The position numbers and the translations under genes are program-made. From NCBI GenBank assembly GCA_022414725.1, contig CM039462.1, forward strand, positions 46,695,885 to 46,759,884: 64,000 bases of DNA. Reading direction: 5' to 3'. Positions 52,909 through 63,870 of the stretch are shown here, in pieces (within the stretch, counting starts at the first letter, position 1; the number at the start of each line of letters is the position of its first letter). This DNA is from Microglena sp. YARC. Lineage: Eukaryota; Chlorophyta; Chlorophyceae; Chlamydomonadales; Chlamydomonadaceae. The notes beneath the pieces were generated by a model. It searched no databases and was not told the origin of the DNA. It saw nothing but the letters and a program-made list of their open reading frames with translations.

Positions 52909-53173
52909 GATCTCCATTATGGGTCTGGATACCTTCACCCCCGGCACCGCCTTGACCCTGGAGGGTAAGAAGACCAGCGGAGCTACTTACTCCTTCCCGT
53001 TGAACCACACCTTCAACTCCAACCAGATCAACTGGTACAAGCATGGCTCCGCCCTCAATGCCATGTCTGCCCTCTTTGCTTCCAGAGAAGTAAATGCATG
53101 CACGTCCCCATCCCCATTCCACGAAAACCCTAAACATGGCATGCCTTTGAAACCCAAGGCCTACTGGGTTTGA
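52909..53173 (+). CDS. aconitase terminal exon
   Basis: After TCTTGTAG, ISIMGLDTFTPG... to QINWYKHGSALNAMSA, the family C-terminus. The frame continues about 30 codons to TGA 53171-53173; an alternative donor GTAAAT lies near 53089. Confidence 0.8.
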
Positions 53174-53534
53174 TGACAGCATGGCAGCTACCAGCACAGG
53201 CTAGGTGGACCGGTGTAGAAATATCCCACTCGCCTTCTGAACGCTTGTTGACTAGTGTCAACTGCAACGCACCAGTCATTGTATTATCGATTACTTTGTA
53301 CCCCGAATCTTGGAAACCGAAGGCTTTGTTTGCTTCACCAACCTTTTCTGGCGAAACACGCCACTTGTGTAAATTCGTTTCTATTTCCTCCTTAGTTTGA
53401 TGACTTGTATTGCAATCGTGAATTGGCTCAACAGGATGGACATCCTTCTCCCCCAATGTTCGAGCTAATTCGCCTGGAATAGCTGAGAGGATTTGATTGT
53501 TACATGGTTTATTAGCCAACTCAGGGCTGCTCAC
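53130..53534 (-). CDS. hypothetical ORF antisense to the aconitase end
   Basis: A 134-codon frame, most of it (53180-53530) in DNA beyond aconitase, with ordinary protein-like composition (…SAIPGELARTLGEKDVHPVE…; …EIETNLHKWRVSPEKV…). An N-x2-IL-x2-IPGE stretch faintly recalls the end of PIF1/Helitron-type helicases, but this is weak. No partner exons were identified. Confidence 0.3.
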   Translation of the reverse strand: MSSPELANKPCNNQILSAIPGELARTLGEKDVHPVEPIHDCNTSHQTKEEIETNLHKWRVSPEKVGEANKAFGFQDSGYKVIDNTMTGALQLTLVNKRSEGEWDISTPVHLACAGSCHAVIKPSRPWVSKACHV

Positions 53535-54030
53535 CGTCTTTGGGTCATAAATTAGGTATTGAGAAATGGTAAGGAGAGCTGAGCCCCTGGGCAGCCTGGG
53601 TTTACACCTAGAGCAGGTACTTGGGCGAGATCTTTGAATGAGCGAGTTACCAAAATAAATTGGATGGCCTGGAGTTGGTATATGCTTAGATATGGCTTAA
53701 AAAGTCGCCAAGTACGCCTACCCTAGAATGGCTCGTATTCTGAAGTTGAAGTTGAGAGGTTGCACCCTACGGCTGTCGATGACTGTAGGCACTTGATACT
53801 TGAATTGTTAACGTCACAATGCTCCAGTCTGTGAGGCCAATCGCCGTAGGCACTGTAAAGTGTAAGATTTGACTGCGCCTTGCCAAGCTCCATGCCTCCA
53901 GCCAGAAAATCGGCTGCTCGCCGTTTTTTGTAGCACCACAAACAATTGAATCAAACCGGTCAAAGGCGTATTGGAAGCAGGGCGTCTGGATGGCTGCTCG
54001 CCGTCTTTGGCAGTAAACAACACGGGCTAT
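53535..54030. other. non-genic stretch with GGCTGCTCGCCGT repeats
   Basis: GGCTGCTCGCCGT(T/C)TTT occurs at about 53910 and 53992. Nothing else was recognised. Confidence 0.5.
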
Positions 54031-54650
54031 CAAATGCTCAGGTGTAACATTTGGGAAGGTAGAAACGTTTTAAAATTGGGCGCCCGATGCCCAGATGTAA
54101 CATTTGGGAAATATTAGGACAAAAAGGTAGCCCGATATTTAAAGTTTGAACCTGAGCATATGGCTGCCTACGTTTCCCACACTTGGGCGCCCGATGGACA
54201 AATTTTCTGAAAACGTTTATAATCGGCGTCTGCGATATATCGGGCTTGTGCATTTCCCTGATGCGGACGTTCGGGCATAATTTGGGGAACCAATGTGAAT
54301 TCGGGACCGAAGGTGCGGATGTACATACACTATGCTGCTATGCTAGTCCCTAGTCTATGCACCAGGGTAGTGCAGGACGCAGCGTCCTGCGTCGCAGGAC
54401 GCAACATGGGGAGGATCCGTTGCGTCCTAGACGCAGGTTCAGGATGTTGGTTGCGTCGCACCCATCAGTTGATTGGCCCACCACCACTCCATTTCCGTGG
54501 GCTACGGGTTCTCTTGATGGTAGGACGCAGCCTAAGGTTTTGTGTGCGTCCCAGGACGCAACCTATCGAACTAGTGGGTGCGTCCCAGGACGCAACCCCT
54601 GGGATCCGTTTGTACCCTGCTATGCACCCACTTTTACTGGTGAACCGCCA
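54031..54650 (+). repeat. single diverged relative of the satellite unit
   Basis: It has the same order as the long satellite unit: CCAGGTGTAACATTTGGGAA subrepeats, then a GCGATATATCG...TGCATTT(C)(C/G)(C/G)CTGAT block, then GGACGCA-rich DNA. It is a single copy and much diverged, so it may be the ancestral dispersed element. It lacks the tRNA pair. Confidence 0.7.
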
Positions 54651-54653
54651 TGT

Positions 54654-54944
54654 CATGAATAGCGGTGCTCTCGCTTGTTTTATGTCTTGGTGACTCCTTG
54701 TGTACTCCCTTAGAACTATCGGTCCTGACAGTTATATGTCAGCTTCCTGTTGACTGCGTCATCGGTTCTTCTGACACGCGCTGTCTAGCCTGTACCCTGA
54801 TCAGGTTCCAGGCTACCGCCCCTTTCCTCCACTGGTGCCCCTCAATGGGTCTCCAGTGCTTGTAACTTATTCTCGTCTCCGCATTTATAGATTGGCGTGC
54901 TGCACACACAAAGTCCACTCTCCGGAGTGTTATCCAAGCTGATA
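54654..54944 (+). repeat. LTR of element Y (5' LTR)
   Basis: Matches X's 298-bp LTRs with several differences and ends in GCTGATA. The left edge is truncated. Confidence 0.85.
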
Positions 54945-56339
54945 GGTTATACGGCCCTTCATTTACTACCACTGCTTTGCGATGCAACTTCCGCGAGGAC
55001 TCCCGCCATTTTGAGAAACTCCATGACATGGATGGTCTTTCCTGGACGCGCGGGATGCGCAGTATCATTCTCAGCGATGGCTGCGACCAATCCTTCCAAC
55101 GGAGGAACGGCTCTCTTGATGATTGGCTAGACGTTTGTGCACCAGCTGCTCTGCTAGCGGTCATGAGAGTCCTTCGCCATCGTGGAAGTAACCCCCCCCT
55201 GGTCATTCCTCCATCTTCTCTTCTTTTTCCTCCCTGCCGTCTGTCGCCTCCTCCCGTCTGTCGTAGATGACTGTGACGTGCAGACTCAAGTCGGCGACTA
55301 GCCTGGACATCGGTGGAGATACCCCGTCTTCGTCTGCTCGCGTCCTTGACGTCGCTAACCTTTCTGGTGTTTGAGGCTCTGCCTGCATACCGGAGGTTGC
55401 CAAGCCGACAAGCTCCTGCTGATGTCTACGTCGTCTTTGCCCTTTGCTCTGCCCAGCCGACGGTCGGCTCCTGGCATGAGCTTGCGCTCTAGTGGCTCTG
55501 TGCTACCTTCTGAGAAATTTTTCGATCAAACTGGCGGATCGCCGGCACTGCCGTAGGATTCGCCAGAGGAGGACGACCTACGCGTCTGGACCTGGAGATT
55601 CTGGAGGTGGTAGGAAGCAGGGGGTATGGTCAGCACCACTACGGGTGCTGCTCCTCTACCCCCCAACCGGGTGAGTCGAGCGATAGAGGGGGGGACTTGA
55701 GATTGACTGATCATCGACGGCGGGATATTAGGACCTTTACATGCCTCGGCTCTGCTCTTCGCATCCTAGCGATAAATGTTCGAATTCTGCCTTGCGATTT
55801 TGCGATTTTCTGCCATTGGTGCGATTTTCTGCACAGGTGTGACTTGCTGCACTGTCATTCTCGTCTCCTTTTCCCATACCTCAAATCTCGACTTCGACTA
55901 ACGCTTCCCCACCTTCTGTGATCCCAGGTCTCGCAGCGCCGGACTTCGCCCATGCTACAGGCCGCATGCTACCGGCCGCAGTGGACGCCGTCCTGGCCCT
56001 AGTCCAGCGGCCGTGGAGGATCTTTGGCATGATATCTTGGTGGATATTTTTCTCTCTTAGGCTCCTTGTGACCCTGGGTGCGTTCCGTGGTTCGACAGAG
56101 GTTACTACTTTGTCTTCCCGTGCCCTGGTTCCCCCTTAGGTGTATGCCTTAGCTAAGTGAGTTTGGGTTCAAGTGTTTGAGTTCTGATAGGGCTTAGGAA
56201 TTTTTAGTTAAGTGGTATAGAGGCATGGTTGATCTCGATTAGTTGGGGCATGCATGAGTTGTTGATGATGACACTGCTCAGCATGGTGCTAGTGTGTTAT
56301 CTTTGCAATCGCGTGTTCATCTAGGGAGACAAGACTCCT

Positions 56340-57130
56340 TCGGAGCTTTTCTTTGGGGTTGCACCTGATGTGTCGTTGTTGCGTTTGTTTGGTTGCCCTT
56401 GCTATGTAATCTTAGTATTGGGCAGTCACGCAACAAGCTAGTTAAAAAGACATTGTTTGGTAGACTGGTTGGGTATTCCCTGGTGAGTAAGGGTTATTAT
56501 ATTTGGGTTTCCAATGTTGCGCCAGTTAGTAGTGAGTAGTGATGTACTCTCTATCTCCAGTTCAGTTCTAAACTGTCTTTCTGGGTTCTCCCATTAGTAT
56601 GGGTCCCCGTGCCGCTTGCATCCCTCCTGTCATCAAACGGTGATATGTTATGTGTTACCGGTAATTCCCTACGCCTTTAACAACCCCAATTGTTGTTGGC
56701 TGGCCTGGCTGGGATGTATCATTGTTGCATTCTAGACCAGGGCCTGATCTTGCTGTATTGTGTGTGAAGTTTTAGGGCGGGTGGGAGTTGGATATCCAAC
56801 TATAATCTTAGCCGAATCTCAGGGGGTCGCCAGGCCCTCCTCTGTGCCACGTTTAGCGGTGAAGCTTTAGGATTTAGACAGCCTTCGATCATAGTGGTAC
56901 CTGGATCAGGTCCATTGACTAATTGTCGCCAACCTCCGACCACCTCGGATGGCTCGCGGGTCGATAATTCCGACGCCTCCTGTCGTCCCTGGTGGATTAC
57001 TCGGGTCAAGCCCATGTGATGATGTAGCCGTTGCCGAATGGGTAAGTGATGATCTTGAACACTGGTCTAGCTTGATACTGCGTATGGCTGGGTGTTACAG
57101 TCAACCCAGGATTCATTGTTTTAGGTGCTG
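56340..57130 (+). pseudogene. integrase C-terminal remnant and linker, element Y
   Basis: 56340-56545 aligns with 61650-61870 of Z, and 56790-57130 with 62120-62450. Frameshifts and stops are numerous. Everything between gag and this point is missing, as in X. Confidence 0.78.
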
Positions 57131-57853
57131 CTGGTTCTCATACGTAGGTTAACATGGCCCTATGTGTGAGTGCCTATTCCTCAGCACCTCCTAGACTGAC
57201 TTATAGGGTAGTCTAGATTGGTGGAGCGTTACGACGCTTTGTTTAGGCAGCTTCCTTTCAGCTGTCTTTCTTGGTTTTGGTGGAAGGTGGTACTTAATTC
57301 AGACCACCGTTATAGCGTCTTGGTGGTTTCTGACTCTTAGTTCCATAGGCAGATGGTTCGTTCGGTGGAGCTCATCATAGATTAGCTATTTCTTTTTACT
57401 CCACACTGTTTTTATATCACCAGCCCCTCATGTGATTGGAACTTTTTGTGGAGTGTAGTAGTTGTTTCCCTTCGGATTTTACTGTGAATTGGTGGGCTGG
57501 GTAATCTTGCAGTTGTACTTGCAGATGTACCGCCGCTCACCTCTTTCTTGTTCTTCCGAGTGTATTTCAAGCGCCCTTTCATTCCTTCCTTTGCAGTAAA
57601 TTCTTTGAAGTCCTTTTTTCTGCGTTTCCTATTTTTAGGTGGACAATAGGTTTTATGTATTATGGTTGTACATCTACCCTTCTATTGTTCATTGAACTGT
57701 GTTTCCTTTGTTGGTTACAAGTTTCTTGAAATTTTAACTTCGCATCCTTTGGATTTTTTTCAGTTACTGCAGGTTTGGTTTGCTTGTGGTTAGGCGCTTG
57801 GTGTGTCTTGAGTGCATGAGTTCTTTGCGGTGCGATACCCACCTCTTAGAATG

Positions 57854-58247
57854 TGTCAGCATGAATTGCGGTGCTCTCAAGCGTTTTAATGACTTGGTGA
57901 CTACTTATGTACTCCTTAGAACTATCGGCCCTGATAGCTTCCCATAGTGATAGCTTCCCGTAGAACTGAGTCATCCTTTAGTGACTCAGTGTCAGCTTCC
58001 TATTGACTGCCTGTCTCTCTGTGTCTTATCGGTCTCTCCCTGACATGTCCTGTGTTAAACGGTGTCAGGGTGACAAGATTCGGGCTTAGGGTCTATTCAG
58101 GTTACAGGCATCCACTTCGCCCACCGCTGGTGTCCTTTAGTGTACGTCCTTGCTTGTAACGTTATTCTCGTCTCTGTGTATAGATTGGCGCGTCTGTCTC
58201 CGCTGCATACATCTCTGTCCACTCTTAGAAGTGCTTAATAGCTGATA
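57854..58247 (+). repeat. LTR of element Z (5' LTR)
   Basis: 394 bp, clearly related to X/Y LTRs but with an extra approximately 90 bp block (GATAGCTTCCC... and GTGACTCAGTGTC) in the middle. It is a separate subfamily. Confidence 0.85.
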
Positions 58248-59028
58248 GGTTATGGGCTTCATCTCGATCTACCACTGCTTTATAATGCAACTTCCGCGTG
58301 GGCCTCCTGCAGGCTTCGAAAAGCTAACCCCACAGAATGGTTTGTCTTGGTCGCGCGGTATGGAGAGCGTCATTGTATCCAATGGCTGCGACCGCATTCT
58401 TCCGTTCAAGACTCGTGTTCCACTGATTGGCTTGATGATTGCGCGCCAGCGGCCTCTGCTGCCTTAGATGAGTATCCTTCCGCCATCATGGAAGACATCC
58501 CCCCCTACCAAACCTCCATTTCTCTCCCTCCTTCTCCTCTTGTCCAACGCCTCCTTCCTGAGGTAGAGGATATTCTGATGCTTCTATGCTGCGTCTCGAC
58601 TCAGATCATCAAATACAAGTCTTCTCCTCCGCTCTGATGCCCGTTTTGAGTATGACAATGCTGATCTGGCTCGCCATAAGCATGAAGATGGCTACTACAC
58701 TGAGGATGACGATGACGACGAAAAGGAAGACCTACAGAGTGCGCGGAGTGGTGACTTCGTGGAGTCACACCTTCCACTGCCACTCGTGTTTTTGAGTCTC
58801 CGGTGTTTGAGCACCAGTCGGCTCCTCCTCCTCCTCCTCCTCCTCCTGTCTACAAGCCTCCGACTGCTCCTCCGCATCCACCTGCGGTACCTGAGTTGGC
58901 TATGCGACTTTGCTGAGAAGCTCGTCACTTGGTTCTTTTGATTCCTCCCTCCCTTTGTTCGCAACCCTTCTGAGCGAGCTCTGGCTGGCTACCACACGCG
59001 GTCTCGTGAGACTGCTGCTGCTGCTCGA
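58248..59028 (+). other. element Z leader region
   Basis: Begins GGTTATGGGC and shares TGCAACTTCCGCG and TGGCTGCGACC blocks with Y, then diverges. A Glu/Asp-coding GATGACGATGACGACGA stretch is at 58703-58720. No clean ORF is seen; gag may start here in a frameshifted form. Confidence 0.5.
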
Positions 59029-60470
59029 GTGTCCACAGCGATGCTGCTGGCCCTCCCTGAATCCACCTCCACCTCCACCGGTGGAGCAGCCTCCTGCCCC
59101 TTCTCCTTTTCCTCCCCCCCTGCCCTACTACCCGAATCGCTCGCTGGGGATGCTTATCCTGGGAGCACCTGCTTGATGGCTCCACACCTTCGCGCATGGA
59201 TGTGCGGAGTTTGCCGCCAAATTCGCCAGGCGCAGAAAGCTGGTGACTCCTTGGACCGCACTTTGTACGGTAGGATGGATCAGGCTGCCACTCAGGCTAA
59301 TCTAGATACGAAGGGGCGGGCTAGGCGAGTGATGTGTTCTCTGAGTTGGGTCATGCATGCCGTGCTTATCTGGGGCCTGTGCAGGCAGGGATTGACTACC
59401 CCCTCCTGGTGGTGCTACCTTCGGTGGATTGGGAGTTCGAAATGCAAATCTACGCAAGTACCAGTTTGCCAAAGTTCCTCTCAGCTTTGTACCTCCTAGG
59501 CCAGATTTTGAGCTACTCGTAAATGTTGCGAGTTCTTTGGATGAGATTGAGAACCTTGATGACCAGCGTGCATATGATGCTGGCATCGCTGCCGAGTACT
59601 TTCTGTCGGTTCGCGCTATGCATGATGCCACGCCGTTTTCGCCTGTTGCCTCACACCTGCCTCTCCTAGTCAGACTCGTGTAGATCCTGCACTGTTAGGA
59701 TTTAGTACCCTGCCCTTGCACGCCAGGAGTTCATGTGTCTCACCATGATGCTCGCGCACATGACGGAACCGATGGTACAGGTGTATCAGGATTTTGCTAC
59801 ACCTCGCGATATCTTACTGCATATCAAGAGGCAGCATTCTGATGCCCTTGCTGCTCGGGTTCCCCTCATGCTTGTTGAGCTTCGTAGTGTGACCATGAAC
59901 AACTCTGAACCCGTGGATGTGTTCTTTCGCAGGGTGCGGCAGTTGTGCACTGATCTTCGCAGTGCGGGATACCCGCAGCCGCAGCGTCACGCGATGCACA
60001 CTATAATCAATGGCATCACTCACCCTCGATTCGATTCGCTGCGCCTCCAGTTTGGCTTTGAGTTGTACCAGAACAATACCGTAGACTACTGGTCTTGTCT
60101 TGATGCTTATAGATCGTTAGATTTCTTAAATGTGTCTCTCCCCAGGTCTGATCCAAGGCATCCTGGCTGGTCCCGCGACCCTCCCCAGATCCCTGCTAAT
60201 GCTGCTTTCCAGCGGGGCAAGGGATCTGGTTCTCAGAGTTCCGGGGGCACCAAGAGGCGCTTGGATTGCACTTGGGGACCCTGTCGTTCGAAAACGAGCC
60301 ACTCGGAAGACCGCTGCTTTACAAAGTATCCGGAACTCAGAAAGGCCAAGGGACGTGCACCTGGTTCTGAACCGGTGCCCGTAGCTTTGGCCCTTCCAGG
60401 GTCGCTTACACGTAAGCAGCTGTCGTCCTTGCAGGCTCAGATCGATGGGTACGCCATTTCAAAGAACTAG
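59029..60470 (+). pseudogene. copia Gag (nucleocapsid precursor), frameshifted 5' part
   Basis: Frames 59029-59499, 59429-59683 and 59733-60470 together read as Gag. The last frame carries the copia gag-polypeptide pattern: ...VYQDFATPRDILLHI..., a VFFRRVRQLCTDLRSAG helix and a final Cys/His-containing CTWGPCRSKTSHSEDRC stretch in the place of the zinc knuckle. Gag packages element RNA in virus-like particles. Confidence 0.75.
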
Positions 60471-60551
60471 GAGGTAAGCTCTGTCCTATTTTCTTGCACG
60501 ACTAAGTTCTCAAACATTTGCAGCCCAAGTCTTTCTGAAGGTATCTGGCAT

Positions 60552-61128
60552 GTGGACTCGGGAGCTGGGATGTCAATCACAGGTGATAGGTCGTTGTTCA
60601 CTGTGTTTGAATCCTCTGCTGTTGGGCCTGCAGTTCGATTTGCTGATGGGGTGATTCAACGGTCAGAGGGTATGGGGTCCATTGTGTTATGTAGTGATTG
60701 GTTACCAACATCAATCACCTTAACCAATATTCTATACATACCCCACTGTCCAGTAAATCTCCTGTCCGTACATGCTGTAGCTCATTCCCTCCACTGCAAG
60801 ATTGCTTTTGATAGTATTAGTTGTACTGCCACTCAGGGCTCTTCTGTGCTCTGGTCCTTTCCTGCTTCCAGTGATGGTGTGTATAAGTTTGCATGTAGGC
60901 CTTGTCACACCTCCAGTCGTTGTTTGAGGGTTGCTGAATATTATCCAGCTTTTGCACTTGATGTTGATGAGGACGGTGGAGTTATTATCCCTACCACTCC
61001 TGCATGGTTGTGGCATAGGCGACTGGGTCATCCCGGTTATGATGCCTTGCACAACCTTGTCAAGCGTGGTATGGTTAAGAACTTACCCCTCAGCCTTCAT
61101 CAAGTACAAAAGATGGGTAAGATCCATG
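60552..61128 (+). CDS. copia protease and integrase zinc-binding domain
   Basis: The aspartic protease active site D-S-G-A is at the start (residues 2-5 of the frame from 60552; an in-frame WHV precedes it). The integrase N-terminal H-x4-H pattern (HRRLGHPGYDAL) is near 61012. The two Cys that complete HHCC fall just after about 61126, where an indel shifts the frame, so the open frame ends in unrelated residues. Confidence 0.85.
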
Positions 61129-61180
61129 TGATGCTTGTCAAAAGGCTAAGGGAAAGCGTCTCCCTTTTCCTAAAGAAAGC

Positions 61181-62880
61181 ATGACTGAGGTCCTTGCACC
61201 CCTCCAACGCCTTCACTTGGATATCATGGGACCGGTTCATATTAGGGGTCTTCGTGGGGAGTTTTATATCTTGTGCCTTGTAGACCAATTCTCTGGCTAT
61301 GCTGAGGTATTGTGCTTGAGGACCAAGGATGAAGCTCCCTTAGCAGTCCAGACTATCATCCTCAGATGGTCAAATCAGCTGCAGGGGTTTGCCTTTAAGT
61401 GTCTGAGATCTGACAGGGCTAAAGAGTTTATAGTTAAATGGTTCGAGGATTGGTTAGAATCGGTTGGGGCAGTACATGAGTTGTCTTTGGCATACACTGC
61501 ACAGCAGAATGCAACTGTGGAAAGGTATAATGGGGTCCTTCAGAATATAGCTAGGAGTATCCACTTGGAGTCTAAGCTTACTAAGTCCTTTTGGCCCTAT
61601 GCCTTCCTGGCTGCTTGTTACCTTAGAAACCGTCTGCCTAACCAGGGACGCAAGACACCCTTTGAGTTGTTTTATGGGGTGAAACCTGATGTGTCGTTAT
61701 TACGTGTGTTTGGATGCCCCTGCTATGTTACTCTAGTCAATGGGAAGAAACGTAATAAGCTAGACGAAAGGGCGTTATCTGGTAGACTGGTTGGGTATTC
61801 TCTGGTGAGTAAGGGTTATTTTGTTTGGGTTCCTAAGTTGCGCCAGGTAGTAGAGAGTCGTGATGTACTCTTCTATGAGCAGTTTGATCATAACTGCATT
61901 CCTGGGCTAACTCCCTATGATGGGTCGCCATATGTCTCTAGCATCCCTGCCGCCATCAACGGACACATGCCTGTGGTTGCGGTTGATTCCCTAGACCCTT
62001 TGTCTTCCCCAATTGTTGACCACTGTCCTGGCCATAGGATGACTCTGCGACCTAGGTCGGGGGCCAGTGGTACTGTTTTGCGTGAGAACACACTGGGCGG
62101 GCGAGTTTCTGCGGCTCCTACGGACAAAATCTTAGCCGAATCTCAGGGGGTCGCCAGGCCCTCCTCTGCGTCACATTCCGTCGGTGAAGTCGTTGGATTT
62201 ACACCAACTCAGACCATAGTGGATCCTTTGTTAGATCCATTGCCTACTAGTCATCATACTCCCATCATCACTGATAGCTCGATGGAGTTGGTGAACGCTT
62301 CACCTCCTGCCGTCTCTGATAGATTACTCAGGAGTCCGGGTGATGATGTAGCCGTTGCAGATGATGCAAGTGATGATCTTGAACCGTGGTCAGGCTCCGA
62401 TACTGCGTATGGCTGGGGTGTTCCGGTCGACCCAGGCTTCGTTGATTTAGAGGCAAAGAAGGCCGGCCCTGTTCAACCAGGCAGTAGTTCTGCACTGGGG
62501 GCTTTACTAATGGTTACTGCTGATACTGCTGATACCCCGCTGCCCATGTACAAGTATAACTGCTTGCACGTGGGAGCATCTGTTGCATCCACCACTGAAC
62601 TGACCTACAAAGCTGCCATGTTGCATACCAACCCTGACAGGGATCAATGGCTTCTTGCCATGAAGGATGAGATGGCTTCCCTTCATGCCCATGGTACATG
62701 GGTTCTCACTCCACAGCCTCGTAAGCAGAAGATCCTGTCTGGCAGGTGGTTATTTGTGAAGAAGATTGGTGTTGATGGTACTATACGCTTCAAGGCACGT
62801 TTTGTGGTCCGTGGTTTTCTGCAGCGTCCTGGGCTGGATTTTCATGATGTATATGCCCTGTCTCCTCCAAAGCAGGTCTT
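61181..62880 (+). CDS. copia integrase core, linker, start of reverse transcriptase
   Basis: The catalytic D-D-E of the integrase is visible: LHLDIMGPV (first Asp), CLRSDRAKEF (second Asp), NATVERYNG (Glu). Then come a GCPCYVTLVNGKKR..LVGYS C-terminal segment, a long Ser/Asp-rich linker, and the RT start (WLLAMKDEMASLHAHGTW, RFVVRGFLQRPGLDF). The frame is lost at about 62878 in the fingers region. Confidence 0.9.
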
Positions 62881-62883
62881 AGG

Positions 62884-63630
62884 GTGCTCCTGGCTGCCAT
62901 CACTCATAGGAAGATGTTTGTTCGGCAGCTAGACATCAAGACTGCATTCCTAAATGCCAAGCTGGAGCCTGGTCTGGACCTGTACTGCCACCAGCCTGAG
63001 GGCTTTAGGCACCTTGGTCCTAACGGTGTTCCACTTGTCTGCAAACTGATCAAGTCCCTTTATGGATTGAAGCAGGCACCCAGAGCTTGGAGTAGGGATG
63101 TCAAGCGGGTTCTGGTTGCTCATGGCTTTACTATGTGCAAGGCAGAACCTGCTCTGTACTTTAGGAAGGATTCTGATGGTGGGTGGAGCTATGTCCTGAC
63201 CTATGTTGATGACTTTATCTGTGCTTTTAGTGAGCTGGATAGGTATGTGTTGCTGATCCAGGCAATGGAAGCAGCTGGCTGGGAGGTCAAAGAGATGGGT
63301 GTTCCAATTCAGTTCCTCTCTTTGGACATGGATGTTACCCTTGACTCTGAAGGCAGGTGTGTTCAGATCAATCTCTCTCAGCACACCTACATTGTTGATC
63401 TGGTGGAGCAGTTTGGTCTTACTGCTGCTGCCCCACCCAAGTTTGCTGCTCCCATGGCCAAATCCACTGTTTCTGACGCCCATGGAGAGCCCCTGCCGTC
63501 TAATAGCCAGTACCTCTCTCTTGTAGGTGCTTTGCTATACCTGGCCACTTGCACCAGGCCTGATATTTCCTTTGCTGTTAGCTATTTATCCAGGTTCTCT
63601 GCTCACCCTACAGTCCTCTCTCTGGGGGGC
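62884..63630 (+). CDS. copia reverse transcriptase
   Basis: QLDIKTAFLNAKL holds the first catalytic Asp, followed by SLYGLKQAPRAW and the YVDD catalytic box (TYVDDFICAF). It ends with the VGALLYLATCTRPDISFAV connection typical of copia. A frame change lies near 63620. Confidence 0.92.
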
Positions 63631-63870
63631 TGCCAAACGGTTACTCTTGTATTTGAGAACACATTCTCACCTGGGTCTCACTTACACCCACAGCCCTGAT
63701 TTCACTTTTACTGTCTTTAGTGACTCATCTTATGCTGATGATGGGTCTGACAGGAGATCTCAGACTGGCTTTGCAGTTCTAGCTGGTGGGTGCATTGTTA
63801 ACTGGATGAGCAAGCGACAGCCTACTGTTGCTATTAGCTCTAGTGAGGCTGGTATCAGGCCCTGTCCCAG
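63630..63870 (+). CDS. copia RNase H domain, partial
   Basis: Frame 63527-63895: VFSDSSYADDGSDRRSQTG (catalytic Asp residues), NWMSKRQPTVAISSSEA (Glu). Copia elements normally continue SSxEAEYxA, but the frame breaks at about 63855 and the window ends at 64000. Confidence 0.88.

Larger units (their letters stand above)
50268..53173 (+). pseudogene. ACO: aconitate hydratase, mitochondrial type, 3' half, five exons
   Basis: Exons are 50268-50483, 50879-51209, 51676-51863, 52187-52413 and 52909-53173, with GT-AG junctions in consistent phase. The product converts citrate to isocitrate with a [4Fe-4S] cluster. Visible are the SCGPCIGQW cluster-ligand segment, the [15 protein letters not shown] segment, and [23 protein letters not shown] with substrate-binding Arg/Ser of the swivel domain. 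These match the mitochondrial (ACO2-like) branch rather than the IRP1-like branch used by land plants, from family knowledge. Roughly the first half (including the first cluster Cys) is absent: the viral insert ends 98 bp upstream. Small indels break exons 1, 2, 3 and 4 of the surviving part. Confidence 0.88.
54654..57853 (+). mobile_element. non-autonomous LTR element Y, interrupted by Z
   Basis: Reverse-complement match to element X over its whole length, apart from X's nested LINE. Its 5' LTR (54654-54944) lacks the first six bases. The match to X runs to CCTCTTAGAATG (57853), where element Z begins, so the last about 0.75 kb and 3' LTR of Y should lie beyond Z. It carries an integrase C-terminal remnant (56340-56545) and a degenerate linker region (56790-57130) homologous to 62120-62450 of Z. 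Confidence 0.87.
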
